Assembly (NCBI GenBank): GCA_008009225.1
Contig: CM017762.1
Span: forward strand, 55,815,078-55,879,077
DNA length: 64,000 nucleotides
From: Acer yangbiense
Lineage: Eukaryota > Streptophyta > Magnoliopsida > Sapindales > Sapindaceae
Direction of reading: 5' to 3'
Position 1 is the first letter of the stretch. The number at the start of each line of letters is the position of its first letter. Position numbers and translations under genes: made by a program. The notes below the pieces were generated by a model that made no database searches, was not told the origin of the DNA, and saw nothing but the letters and a program-made list of their open reading frames with translations. Positions 11,611 to 23,422 of this stretch are shown here, in pieces.

Positions 11611-12830
11611 ATCAATCATGCTATATAATCTTTTTAGCCAAATCTTGTAAGTGGAGTTCCACACTTCCACTACTTTTATAATTTGGTTTGAAAAACACAA
11701 ACAAACAAATCGCATAGGCACTAAAGTTTTAAACTTTAAATTATGTGTCGGCCACTTGTAAAGGCCAAATCTTTTGAATGTTGACCCAAATTTTTTTTAA
11801 TAATAATTCTTTTTGTTTACTTTGATAAGCATAATTACCATGGCTCCTATCATTTATATTATTTCTCTAATTATATTAGAAACATTCTATAAAAATGTGA
11901 TTAAAATTACAAAGTTTTATTATTTTATAAAAAATATTAAATTTAATTTCTTTTTGAAAAAAAATATATTAAATTTAATTAGTTCAGTAAATTATGTGAT
12001 TTTCACGGTTGAATAAATTTAACATTTATAAGTTGTACTTATATTTCTAGTTATTCTCAATAAAATAACTAGGAAATAAAACGAATTTATGTAATAGTAT
12101 ATATTTAATGTCTAAATATTAAAACTAATTTCATGGCATCATTGGCATGGGATTTTTTTTGGGAGGGAAGGGTTCGAACCTGCAACCTCACTATGTAGGT
12201 GTGAGAGATTTACCACTGAACCAACTTATCTCGACACATAAGATTATTATTATCCGATAGATATATAAGATTATATCTCTTCAAGCATGGTTTAATTGTA
12301 CCAAATTTATATTTTCCAAATCTAAATGAAATGATTTTAGTGTAACAATTGGAATCTAAAACATTTTAAAATTGAATAAACTTAGCGATTATTATTATAT
12401 TTAATTATTACACATATTTACCACTAAACAACTAAATACCCTCAAGTCACTTCCCGTTCAAAGATTAAAATATTATTTCTTCTTTAAACAAGATATATTT
12501 TTATTATAAAATGACAAATATTTTCATCACTTCTTTGAATTGAAAGTATAAAAAGACAACATTAATACAAATTTAAACACACCCAAATTAATTAGTAATG
12601 ACATAAAATGATTTTTTTTTTCTTTTTTCTTTTTTTATATCAAAAGCTTTATATTCCTCACATCTGCGGTACGAGGTTACAGGATCGAGTCTTCCTCACC
12701 CCAAAAAACCTCGAATTTATATAATATTATAAATGTATAATAGTTTAAAAAAAATCAAAACTTAAAATCCCAATTTCCCGTTACAAACGTAAACAACCTG
12801 AAAACTCTCTATAACAAACTCATCGATCGA
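11611..12830. other. Intergenic, AT-rich, 3' of the DUF642 gene
   Basis: Apart from the SINE-like head at 12163-12236, only AT-rich DNA was seen. A 67-codon frame at 11813-12016 has a low-complexity Ile/Phe/Asn composition and is not supported as a gene. Confidence 0.45.
12163..12236 (-). repeat. tRNA-derived SINE head
   Basis: The minus strand has TTGGTTCAGTGGTAAATCTC (A box) and GCAGGTTCGAACCCTTCCC (perfect B box GGTTCGAACCC), followed by an A-run. No pairing acceptor stem was seen, so it is not called as a tRNA gene. Confidence 0.5.
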
Positions 12831-14711
12831 TCAAATTCTGACAGGGAAGACTCTAACATCATCCAAAACAGGGCCACACATATGACCATAATCATTCAAC
12901 TTGGAGTGATAATACGCACTGTAAAACGTGATCCTAGTCCTGGAAGACGGAGCCTGGAACGTCAAACTCGCCGTTTTGAACCCACCCTTCGCTACAGAGT
13001 TGTACGGAACTTTCAAAGTTTTCGTTCCGGCGAAGGCTTCGACCATCATAGAGCCATGGCAAGCGTTCTTGGCGTCTCCAACAGTGAACGTGAGGTTGTA
13101 GGTCTTGTTAGGGACAGTTCTGATGATCTGGGCAATAGCGCTCTCTCTTCCGGCAACGAGTTCAACGGCGGAGAACCCACCGGGGACGAAAAAGTGCTTT
13201 CTGTCGACTAGTTTTATGGGTTTCAGTGACTCGATGATCCATCCGGGGAGCGGTGAGATCAGGTCTTGTACTTTCGGAAGTATAAGGACTCCGGTTGAGA
13301 AATTTTTGAAGATATGAGGACCGATTTCAAAGCCACCATTTTTGACCAGGTTACCTGTTACAATCACACGTTGTTTTAGATTTAAATTTGAATTAATCGC
13401 TAATATTTTCGGAGTTTCTGATTTCTCTCAAAGTAAACCAACATTTTATTTTTAGTCATGGACTCATTACCTTTACTATACTTGAGTGGCAACATCTCTT
13501 TAATTGCAATGGCGTCCAAGAGTGGTCCACAAGAGGGGTCCTCTTGGATCCCAGGGTTATGAAACGAGATCTTGACGACCGGTGATGTGGCCTTGAAAGC
13601 CCAAGCGTAAGTGTCGCCACCGTCGGTGCTGTAGAGGGTCTGAACAGGGAGGTCGCTGGACTGGCCGGGGACAGAGACTCTTAAAACCTCGTCTTGAGCA
13701 CAAGTCCTGGTGATTCCGAAGGTGAGAGAGTAGATGGAGCCTTGTTTGAGTTTGAGACTCTGAGAGATGGAGGCCTCGTTGCCTAGCCTCACCGCGTGGA
13801 CGCCGCGAGGGATGGGGAAGTAGAACCCGCCTGGCTGTGGACCTCCTGAGACGTACTCCACCAGGCCGTTGATTTCCCATTGAGGGAGTGAGTATTTTCC
13901 GATGATCACTGTTTTTTTCAGGTTTGATTTTTTCGGTCCTTCTTCGAAGTTGCCGTTTGGAACAAGTCCTGATCACAAACAAAAATCTTTGGTGAGTTTT
14001 TTTTTTTTTTTTTTTTTTTAATCCAACACCAATTGGCTTAAGAGTTGATGTGACTTGATGAGATCAACTATTGTATTGATAACTAATTTCATCGCATGGG
14101 AAGAAAACTAACTAGTACAAATGAACGTTATTTATCTCAACAATCGTATATTTTCAAAGTAAATGAACGTCTTGTTTTAATTAATAAGTAAATAAAAATC
14201 TAAACATAATACAAAGAAATCATGCAACATTAGTAAATAAGTAAATAAAAATCTAAACATAATATACAACATTGTATTGTATATATATTGTATGTTCGAC
14301 CAATGTGGCTTGGCAATAAAAGACATTTATTCAGCCCGGTAATATTTTAGTTTGAATCGCCCGCATTGCAATTGTTGTATGCAATATTTATGTACCATTT
14401 GGCCATGTATGGCCACTCTTATCTTATTTTTCAATGTATATAAATGCTGAAATCAAGTTCTGCTTTTGCCATTGAAAAATCAAGTTCTGCTTTTACAAGG
14501 TATGTAAAAGCTGAAACTAAAAGCACTTTCTCAAGACTACAAATGCTTCCTGTATATATAGACTGAAAATAGACAAGTAATTTAAAAAAAAAAAAAAAAA
14601 AGGTGCTTATTTACCATCTAGATAAGCAGTTTTCACTACTCTAGCTGCAGAACCGCCATTGCTGAGAGAGAGAAGGAGCACAACAAACCCAAAGGAGAGA
14701 AACCAAGCCAT
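12831..14711 (-). CDS. DUF642 family secreted cell-wall protein
   Basis: Three exons on the minus strand: 14615-14711, 13471-13968 and 12831-13354. All junctions are GT-AG, and the phases join to 373 codons (372 residues), the usual length of plant DUF642 proteins. The start MAWFLSFGFVVLLLSLS is a clear signal peptide. Domain 1 opens with LVPNGNFEEGP and carries EYVSGGPQPGG, VHAVRLGNEASI, RTCAQDE and EDPSCGPLLD. Domain 2 opens with NLVKNGGFEIGP and carries SPLPGWIIESLKPIK, VPGGFSAVELVAG, GDAKNACHGSMMVEAFAG and CGPVLDD. The family has two galactose-binding-like folds; members sit in the cell wall and bind polysaccharides or pectin methylesterase (family knowledge). No lesion was seen, so it is probably functional. 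Intron 1 (13969-14614) contains a local duplication of AAGTAAATAAAAATCTAAAC. Confidence 0.95.
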
Positions 14712-14775
14712 TGATTTGTATCTATTTGCTGGTTGTATAAGAAAGAAGCAACTATAAGTAGAACAGAACAGTCAA

Positions 14776-14783
14776 TATTTATA
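14776..14783 (-). promoter_or_regulatory. TATA box of the DUF642 gene
   Basis: The minus strand reads TTCTATAAATATTGAC, about 65 bases upstream of the ATG at 14711. Spacing and sequence fit a plant core promoter with a short 5'UTR. Confidence 0.6.
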
Positions 14784-14789
14784 GAAGAA

Positions 14790-16799
14790 AAAAAAAAGTA
14801 CACTAGTGGGTACATAAAAATTTAATAATATATATTCAAATTAAAAGTTTGTGGAAATGTGGAAAAAGCAAAAAAGAAGATGAACACAGCATGTTCTAGG
14901 GCCATCAAATTAGCCGTGAGATGTGTTCTCTGTTTTTCCAAATCTAAGTCTGATTTTTTGATACGTGTTGGAGCCCACCCACATGAGACTTCATTGGTTG
15001 CCGTGATTTGCTCTAATTAATTGTTTCAATTTTCCATTCTAACTTTAATAAGAATCATGTATTAGTAGTCACATGGTTAACAATTAAGAAGAAGAGTGTT
15101 GATAATTCACTGTGATTATCAAAGACGTACGATTTCGTGCAAACGTTGACTTTTATTGACAAGGCATGTGCTCAACAATGTGAAGAGTTTTTATTTTGAA
15201 ACGTAAAACATATATTAAAGCTTTTATTTAGAATTACAACTTTACAAGCATTTTAGTTTGAGATTTTTTACTTACAATTCTTTTTTTTTTTTCTTCTTGT
15301 GCTTTTCACACTTTTTTTTTTCTTTTCTAAATATATTATATTTTTAAAAATTAAATTTCAAGAATTTTTAAAGAGTTTTCATTGTTCCTAATAAAATTGT
15401 AATGAATTGAGTAGATCGATTTGGATACCTTCACATTGGAGGTTCCATTGTATATATATTATCAAGATATAATTACATCCCATAACGTGGGTGATTACAT
15501 GAATTATAGAACAATCATAGTGTCTTAAACTATATAACTAATAAGCTAAAATATGAAATATACAACTAAATACAAAATGTTAACCAATCAAAATTAATGG
15601 TACAGAAGAAAGAATCAAGGTAATAAATAGGAAAATAAATGAGAATAATCATAAAGTCAAGAATTAATTAGGCGAGAATCACGATCTTTAACGGTTCCAA
15701 AATACCATCTTTATTTTTTCATATTTTTTTCAAAATTTTTTATTATTTAAAAATAATAATAAATTGGAAAGACGGTCAAGACTCTTGATATTACATATAT
15801 ATTATTTTCTCCATTTTAATCTTTTTAATCATTTCACACTTATTTTTAAAAGGTACTACATTTTGAAAAAATAAAATACAAAATACACCAAATTTTGTTT
15901 GATTTAATTCGGATAGTGCCCTCTAAAATAAAAGCTAGATTTCGATATGAATGAGAGACCGGTTTTAAATTTGAAAATTCCACATTTTTATTTCTCAATT
16001 GACCCCTAGAAGTAAGCGTTAACAAATAGAAACTTTATAACCATGTGTACTTTGTCTAATTAAAATTGAAATATAAAGTAACTATACATAATCTATCGGT
16101 ACACAAATTCCATGCATCGAAATTCAAAAAGACTCGTATCGAAATGAGGATCAGAGGATGTACAATTCCGTGCAAAAATGACTTCAATTAAGAGGGCATG
16201 AGGAGGTAGTTGTGGTGTTGAAATTATGAAGGAAATTAGGAAACTATGTGTCATGTGTGGTTAGGTAAAGAAGGTGGAAGCATTTACTTTTGAAGACCTA
16301 AAAGCAGGCTTACTAGCTACTGATCTTATAGCTCTTTAATAGATATGGACTTATGTTATAATTAATTACATTTAAAATAATCATTTACTTTTGAATTAAT
16401 GTACTCTACTGATCTTATAGCTCCTTAATAGATTTGGAGTTTGGACTCATGTTATAATTAATTACATTTAAAATAATCAACCCTATGATATTGAGAAGTT
16501 TATTTATTTTTATTTTTTCTACATATATATCAAGTGACATATTTTGCAAAATGCCACTTTTTGTGACATAATACTCTTATAATTGAGAGTGAACATTTGC
16601 TTGAGATTACTTTTTATCACTTTCATGGCAACAAAAATTTCTGAATCTTTTTTAATATCAGTAAATTGTACGTACTTAAATATCTGAAATTTTTAACTTG
16701 TAACGTAATCTGTAGCAGAGCCATAAATTCATTATTGGAGTGGCCAATACAATATAATGAAAATTTTAGGAAGAACAAAAGTATAGAGTTTACAAAATC
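14790..16799. other. Intergenic, promoter side of the DUF642 gene
   Basis: AT-rich DNA without a recognisable gene or transposon end, apart from the local duplication at 16317-16479. Confidence 0.5.
16317..16479 (+). repeat. Local direct duplication
   Basis: Copies at 16317-16383 and 16407-16479 share TACTGATCTTATAGCTC and TTATAATTAATTACATTTAA; the second copy has a few extra bases. Confidence 0.7.
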
Positions 16800-17146
16800 T
16801 TTTTTTTTTTTTTTTTTTGGAACAGCATATTTTATTCAATAAGGTCAAAGATGGCCAAAATAGAGGAAACAAACGGACCGAGCCCTCGGCCCAACGAAAA
16901 CCCAAAAACCAAACACCCAAAACCTCCAAAGCCGGACAAACCCAACAACAACAGACCAAAAAAGCACCTCAAAACACAACACCCAAAGCAAGCCAGTAAA
17001 ACACCAGGATACAAGCAAGAAAACAGCAAACAAAGAGCCACAAACAGTAGCAAAACAGAAAAAAGAACACCCAGCTACTCTAAAAGAAAACGAAGGAAGC
17101 ATAGAGAAAACCCCAAAACATTGATCTGTAGCACCTGTTGCAAAAC

Positions 17147-17692
17147 TCAAGACTCCTTGGGCATGTATTTGGACACCAAACTTTTCACCAACTCATGAAA
17201 CCTATTATCATTCTCTTCCCCCCTCCTGGCAATAATCTCTAACATCACCTTCTTTTTACCATTGAAGTCAATACCAAAGGTCAGATCTCTCTCAATCACC
17301 TTCGCAATTTTATCATGGAGATTCCACACCACCTTTGACTTGAACTCTGGCTTCATTTGCTACATAGAATTGCAAACACTAACATCTCTACCGTCTTCAG
17401 CCTCCTTTATCGGCACCACTGTCAGATCTTCATCTGAGCAAAGCCAAACCTTCAATTCCCCTTGTTCAACCTGTATCTGTTTAACTAAAGTTGACTCATC
17501 AGCTTTACTATTTCCCATGATTTCCTTCAAGCTAGATTCATAACCCGCCACAATCCTACCATTTGGACTAAGGCCAACTTGGCCTTCTTGGCCCAATTGA
17601 TTATCAACACTGTTATTAAAATCCATCAGAGGGCCCATTTGGTCTTCAATGACAGAATGGCTTTTAGAAGCTGCCCCATTCGAAACTACCAA
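17147..17692 (-). pseudogene. LINE ORF1 downstream fragment
   Basis: Two frames (17360-17692 and 17147-17356) are in the same reading frame and separated by a single stop at 17357-17359. The residues are charged and soluble, for example KVVWNLHDKIAKVIERDLTF and EIIARRGEENDNRFHELVKS. No zinc knuckle or catalytic domain was seen. Assignment to the LINE rests on position and the adjoining 3'UTR. Confidence 0.5.
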
Positions 17693-17881
17693 TTCACAAG
17701 GAAGCTTATTGGACTTGTCCAGCTATTTGTCAATCCCAATATTTTTTGGGGACGAAGATTTCCCCACCTCGCCTTTTAAAGGAACACTCCCCCTCGACCA
17801 TATTGTTATTTAAAAAATGCTCCCTATAGCATTTGCCTATCTGACATTGAGCTAACATCGCTATCACTCTCCCCTGCCAAA

Positions 17882-19054
17882 CACTACAAAAAAAATGGTC
17901 TTTTCCGACGGTTAAATGCCGTCGGAAAAGACCATTTCCCGTCGGAAATACGCTTTTTCGACGGGAAAAAGCCGTCAGAGGCCGTCACAAATACGCTTAT
18001 CAGAAATAACTATTCATTGACAAGCTATCACAAATACTACCATTTCCGACGGCCATGGCCGTCGAAAAAGATAAAAATACCGTCGGTAATAGTGATTCAA
18101 GGTGGTCAAAATTACTTATATTTTCGACGGCTTTACCGATAATAAGTCGTCGAAAATAGTCGAATTATAAAAAAAATAGCGTGACTCGACTTGATAGTCG
18201 CCACGTCACTCGACACGTGCCACATGCCACGTCACCGCCACATCAACCAGCATGTGGCACTCTAAATCCATGAAAATCATGTGGCTTGAACCCTTGACCT
18301 GGATGACAGTAAGGGTTTCCCTTACCATTTTGCTATAACCTTATATCTGATATGTTTTGCATATTATTTATATATAAGCTATTGATATGTTTGTATGCTA
18401 TGTAATTAAATATATTTTTTTGTATACTATTTAAATATAACTATTGAGATATTGTTTCTTAAAATAATATTTTATTAAAATTATTAGAGTTTTTGTTGAA
18501 AGTGAATTTTGGATACATTTAACACATATAGTGATACATTTAAAATATTGACCTACAAGTCACATTTTTTGTGTAGTGTTATAAATTACATACATTCCAT
18601 TATAATTTATTAATTAATATTATAGTAATAAATTATTTATTTATTCCATGAAATTGAGGTCAACAAAACAAAGACTATTTCCGACGGCCTCAATGCCGTC
18701 GGAAAAAGTGTATTCCTTTTTTTACCTTCCAAATGGAACAAGACTATTTCCGACGGCATTAAAGCCGTCGGAAATAGTGTATTCCTTTTTTTACTTTCCA
18801 AATGGAACAAGACTATTTCCGACGGCATTAAAGCCGTCGGAAATAGTGTATTCTTTTTTTTTTTTTACTTTTCAAATGGAACAACACTATTTCCGACGGC
18901 CTCAATGCCGTCAGAAATAGTGTATTCTTTTTTTACTGTTCAAATGGAACAAGACTATTTCCGACGGCATTTGGCTATCGGAAATGTGGTATCATATTTT
19001 TACTCATTTCCGACGGCAATTAGCACCGTCGGAAATATTTCGTCACTGATAGGC

Positions 19055-19085
<31 letters not shown>

Positions 19086-19088
19086 ATT
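17882..19088. mobile_element. CACTA-like non-autonomous element inside the LINE
   Basis: The left end is CACTACAAAAAAAATGG, followed at once by TTTCCGACGG/CCGTCGGAAA subterminal repeats, the classic plant CACTA layout. The right end is less clear: repeats continue to 19036, then a poly-T run and GCATTG at 19083-19088, which could be a mutated GTAGTG. An internal TTTTTTGTGTAGTG at 18566-18579 could instead mark the end of a shorter element. LINE-type coding resumes at about 19089. No transposase. Confidence 0.65.
18674..19036 (+). repeat. Subterminal repeat array of the CACTA-like element
   Basis: Five to six units of about 69 bp each contain TTTCCGACGGC, a 5-10 base spacer and GCCGTCGGAAA, joined by T-rich linkers with CAAATGGAACAAGAC. 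Each unit can form a hairpin. Such repeats are usually transposase-binding sites in CACTA elements (family knowledge). Confidence 0.75.
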
Positions 19089-20012
19089 GAAGTATGTAGA
19101 TGGTATAGGCATCACTTTAAGCTTCTGAACAAAAATCTTCTTGACTCTGTCTGTAGTAGACTTTGGAGTCTGCTCAAAACTACTCCCAATGATTTTCTTA
19201 TTTGGGACTAGGTTGACTACATTTTCTAATCCCATTAAATCTGACATGCCTTTGTTGTGATAAACTTAGGAACCAGCTTTTCTTTTTGTCTCCTTGCCAT
19301 ACCACCTTTGCTGACGACCAACATTGTTTCTCTTCAAGTCCTTGTTACCTTGAGCCATGGTCAATCCATCCTCTTTCTCAGTTAAGGCAAACAATCTTTC
19401 CTTATCCGGAAAGGAATTCAAAATAGGTTGGGGAGTCTTCATCTTCAAACCCAAAATGTTCTCCAGCCATTGAAAATTCATAGGTGACACCATAACCTTC
19501 AAGTCAAAAGAACTCTTCTCTTCAAACACCCTGATCTTTTGTGGACATGGTCGACCATGAGGGATCAGCACCAGGACTCTTCCTCTATCTAACCTTCTTC
19601 TTACCCTCATCCATTCTTCAATATACAGTGGTTCACCTAAATACCACCCCACCTTTCTAAAGAAAGAAAGAGACCAACATCTCAAAGGGACCATTGAGAT
19701 ATTAATCCACGACAATCTTGCCCGAAGAACTGCAAAATCTGACCACCTCGACATGGCTGAGAAAACATCATCCCAGAAAAAATGATTTTTGATAAAGCCT
19801 TCCTTTTCAATTTCTGACACAAAAACCCATACAATGCTTTTATCTCCTAAATACATCAAAGAGAAAGTCATTCCCCTGTTACTCAATCTTTTGTTAACAC
19901 TGCTCACACTTGCAAAATCCTTAAGAACTGCTATTGCGCATCTACCTAACCATTCATCATCCTCCTCTTTCGAACGCTTCCAGAACATCGACACCACCTT
20001 CTCCTCCTTCAT
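19089..20012 (-). pseudogene. LINE ORF1, DUF4283-like fragment
   Basis: The frame at 19266-20012 (248 residues) has the plant LINE/DUF4283 pattern: SRWSDFAVLRARLSWINISM, VPLRCWSLSFFRKVG, then a charged stretch ending DRGRVLVLIP. It normally binds the element's RNA in a gag-like role. A second frame (19089-19247) continues downstream after a stop, starting MSDLMGLENVVN. No zinc knuckle was found. Confidence 0.6.
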
Positions 20013-20090
20013 TCTATCTTCATCAAATGCCCACCTCTAACTTCCTTTAACCACCTCAGCAAAAGACAATCTCTCTAGATTTTTGGCATG

Positions 20091-20802
20091 ATTCATATTG
20101 CGGCCTCCGGCTACATCTATAAGCAAATATATAAATTTTTATAATAATTTTTTATTTTAAGGAAATGTATAATTCCTCTTGAGATTATAGCACCCTTAAA
20201 ATAATCAATTTGAAAATGATTAAATAATAAAACTAAAATAAACTAATAAATATAATAATTTAATCAATGTGACAACAGTCAATTAACGATATGGAATATC
20301 TATATAATTAAGAGAAAACGTTGAGTTAAATCCATAAGTAAAAAATTAAACATAGGATAATGGAGCTAGTTATATGATGTATTGAAAAATACTAAACCCA
20401 TGTCAAAAAAAAAAAAAAACTTAACGAAGATGAAATAGCAGTATCAACAATGTTAACAATATGTATCAAGAAACAAAATTATTAAATAAAAAACAGATAA
20501 AAGCTAGAATTATATTGGATTGCAGTCGATGGTGCAAACTCGAGTGAGTAGTTTAAGTCTTTAAGGAGAGGAAACAAAGTTTATTAGACAAGAATTGTCA
20601 ATTTGAATGAGATTAGAACTTATATAATTTTATAGCATCTTATGTTTTTATTAATTAAATATTATAATGTAAGAATTGGGACTATTTTGTTTTGTAGTAC
20701 TAGCATATAAAGTAAATTATTGTTCAATAATACAATTCAATCAAAAATGTATGAATAATTCAAATTTGTTTATCACCATTCGCGGTACTGTAATTGTTAC
20801 AA
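20091..20802. other. Intergenic, no gene seen
   Basis: AT-rich sequence with poly-A runs; nothing recognisable. Confidence 0.45.
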
Positions 20803-21096
20803 ATTAAGTTTATTAATTTGGCACTATGTTTTACACATATTCTTTTTTCTAAATTATTTATTATGGGAATATAAAATAAATAAATAAACAAATAAATATA
20901 TATTTAATTTTTTTTAAAGGTGAAAAGACACAAGGAATTTATATTAATCAATTTATATTGATTTTTTGGTTCATTGAAAAAAAAAAGATAATATAAAATA
21001 TTAATGTACTTAAAATAAATAATTATGTAATTGTGTAAAATGATTGATGTAGCTAGTTAATAAAAACAAATTAAAAGCTAAGATCTAAAAAGAAAG
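20803..21096 (+). repeat. Dispersed direct repeat, copy 1
   Basis: About 290 bp starting TAAGTTTATTAATTTGGC and ending AGATCTAAAAAGAAAG. It is repeated at 26715-27010. Both copies run directly into a (TA)-tract with a palindromic element. Non-coding. Confidence 0.8.
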
Positions 21097-21110
21097 ATAT
21101 ATATATACAT

Positions 21111-21286
21111 AAATTCTATTATCAGTTCGAACTGATAAAAGTTATATCAGTTCCTTGCATGTGGGCCACTGGATTTAAATACTTTGACTTTGCTGTATGC
21201 ACTTGTCAGTCAAAGTATTTAAATCCAGTGGCCCACATACAAGGAACTGATATAACTTTTGTCAGTTCGAACTGATAATAGAAAGA

Positions 21287-21289
<3 letters not shown>
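21111..21289. mobile_element. Palindromic element, type A
   Basis: Arms begin AAATTCTATTATCAGTTCGA and end ACTGATAATAGAAAGACTG. The inner block TATCAGTTCCTTGCATGTGG is mirrored in the right arm. Followed by a (TA)n tract to about 21342. Confidence 0.75.
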
Positions 21290-21350
<61 letters not shown>

Positions 21351-21351
<1 letters not shown>

Positions 21352-21644
21352 TATTATCAGTTCGTCCTAACAATAAATATATCAGGATAAAGAATGTGGA
21401 CCACTAGATTTACATACTTTGACTCAAAGTGTATGCACTTGTCAAAACTTCTCCATAATCTGTGGTCCACATTCTTCATCCTGACAAAACAATAAATATA
21501 TCAGGACGAAGAATGTGGACCACTAGATTTACATACTTTGACTCAAAGTGTATACACTTGTCAAAACTTCTCCATAATCTGTTGTCCATATTCTTCGTCT
21601 TGATATATATATATATTTATTATCAGGACGAATTGACAATAGAA

Positions 21645-21680
<36 letters not shown>

Positions 21681-22604
21681 TTTTCTTTCTATTATCAGTT
21701 CGTCCTGACAATAAATATATCAGGACAAAGAATGTGGACCACTGGATTTATATACTTTGACTCAAAGTGTATGCACTTGTCAAAACTTCTCAATAATCTG
21801 TGGTCCACATTCTTCATCCTAATATATTTATTGTCAGGACGAACTGACAATAGAAAGATTGATATATAGATTTTCTATTATCAGTTCATCCTGACAATAA
21901 ATATATCAGGACAAAGAATGTGGACCACTGGATTTACATACTTTGACTTAAAGTGTATGCACTTGTCAAAAATTCTCCATAATCTGTGGTCCACATTCTT
22001 CATCCTGATATATTTATTGTCAAGACAAACTGACAATAGAAAGACTGATATATAAATTTTCTATTATCAGTTCATCCTGACAATAAATATATCAGGGCAA
22101 AGAATGTGGACCACTGGATTTACATACTTTGACTCAAAGTATATGCACTTGTCAAAACTTCTCCATAATCTGTGATCCACATTCTTCATCGTGATATATT
22201 TATTGTCAGGACGAACTGACAATAGAAAGACTGATACATAGATTTTCTATTATCAGTTCGTCCTGACAATAAATATATCAGGACAAAAAATGTGGATCAT
22301 TGGATTTACATACTTTGACTCAAAGTGTATGCACTTGTCAAAACTTCTTCATAATCTGTGGTCCACATTCTTCGTCCTAATATATTTATTATCAGGACGA
22401 ACTGACAATAGAAAGACTAATATATAGATTTTCTATTATCAATTCGTTCTGATAATAAATATATCAGGACAAAGAATGTGGACCACTGGATTTACATACT
22501 TTGACTCAAAGTGTATGCACTTATCAAAACTTCTTCATAATCTATGGTCCACATTTTTCGTCCTGATATATTTATTGTCAGGACGAACTGATAATATAAA
22601 GACT
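21351..22604. repeat. Tandem array of type B palindromic elements (186-bp period)
   Basis: Six to seven copies lie head to tail. The units starting TTTTCTATTATCA at 21871, 22057, 22243 and 22429 are spaced exactly 186 bp apart. An earlier unit is at about 21685-21860 and a composite of about one and a half units at 21351-21650. Each unit is an inverted repeat with arms carrying AATATATCAGG, AATGTGGACCACTGGATTTA and the core ACTTTGACTCAAAGTGTATG. Linkers are short GATATATAGA sequences. No coding function; frames across it are repeat artefacts. Confidence 0.85.
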
Positions 22605-22617
22605 ATATATATATATT

Positions 22618-22722
22618 GTTTTTCTATTATCAATTCGAACTGATATATATATATATATATTGCATGCTGGCCATGCAATGAACTGATATATTTTATATCA
22701 GTTCGAACTGACAATAGAAATA
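22618..22722. mobile_element. Short palindromic element with a deleted core
   Basis: The same termini (TTTTCTATTATCAATTCGAA and GTTCGAACTGACAATAGAAA) enclose only a (TA)n run and TGCATGCTGGCCATGCA. An internally deleted type A derivative is inferred. Confidence 0.6.
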
Positions 22723-22760
22723 TATATATATGGGGCAGGATCCATGACCCTATTTTTTTA

Positions 22761-23192
22761 GAGCATCTCTAATACTGTGCCAAATAATTGTACTAATGCT
22801 AAAATTTAGCACAGGGTGTAAAAATCATCCTCCAATGCAGTGCCAAATGATGTGCCAAATTTGGCATATACTATATTGTGTGCCAAATTTGGCTCAGAAA
22901 TAAATGCTCATTTTTTAATTATAAAAATACCATTATATATATATATATATATATTTTAAATAAAATAATGAATACATTAATGGAACTTTGCATTGGAGCA
23001 TTAAAAGAAATAATGAATGCATTAATGGTAAGTGTTTACTTTTATAATTTTAATTAATAAAATAATAAAAATAGTATTTTAAATAAGATTGTGGATTGAA
23101 GCACAATGCTAAATTGATGTGCCAAATATAACATTTTACTCTTTGTTATGCCAAATTTGACATTGACATTAGCATATGCATTGCAGATGGTT
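22761..23192. mobile_element. Tourist/PIF-Harbinger-like MITE
   Basis: It starts GAGCATCTCTAATACTG and ends with the complementary-type CATTGCAGATGGTT. TTA lies on both sides (22758-22760, 23193-23195), the usual Harbinger target. The interior repeats GTGCCAAATTTGGC palindromes. About 432 bp, non-coding. Confidence 0.6.
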
Positions 23193-23422
23193 TTACACAA
23201 TTTTTGACATAACTTCTTGGCCATTGGATATTGCTTATTTTAATGAATATGATTTAATCTCTTTTTCTTTCCTTATTTAATACATACATCGTCTCTCTCA
23301 CCTATTTAATACTTTATCTCTCCAAAATATTATTATTTTATTTAATTCTCTCACCTTATTTAATTTTCTGTCTTTATTTTTTTTTCTTTTATTTTTTCCT
23401 TTACACGTTTTTTTTTTTTTAA

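Larger units (their letters stand above)
16800..20090 (-). mobile_element. LINE (L1-type) remnant without reverse transcriptase
   Basis: The minus-strand element ends in a poly-A tail (poly-T at 16800-16818 on plus) preceded by an AATAAAATATGC polyadenylation region and a T/G-rich 3'UTR (16819-17140), typical of plant LINEs. Upstream are ORF1-type frames (19266-20012, then 17147-17692) separated by a CACTA-like insertion. No endonuclease or reverse transcriptase frame is present: the ORF1-like part runs directly into the 3'UTR. It is either an internal deletion or a non-autonomous derivative. The 5' limit near 20090 is approximate and no target duplication was identified. Confidence 0.7.

Noticed and set aside
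12163..12236. Possible tRNA gene (good A and B boxes, minus strand)
   Set aside because: No acceptor-stem pairing or clear anticodon arm could be drawn, so it is listed as SINE-derived.
12882..13317. Plus-strand frames over DUF642 exon 3
   Set aside because: Shadows of the minus-strand gene, which has domains, a signal peptide and splice sites.
16732..17198. Several frames on both strands
   Set aside because: They fall in the LINE 3'UTR, which is T/G-rich on one strand and A/C-rich on the other.
18674..19036. Repeat-spacer pattern that could suggest CRISPR
   Set aside because: Units are hairpins with T-rich linkers in plant nuclear DNA; typical CACTA ends, no cas genes.
18637..19090. Frames with repeated MPSEIV units
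   Set aside because: Translation of CACTA subterminal repeats on both strands, not a protein.
21462..21869. 135-codon frame crossing the palindromic array
   Set aside because: Encodes repeated Tyr/Ile and the repeat unit; it is a by-product of the tandem array.
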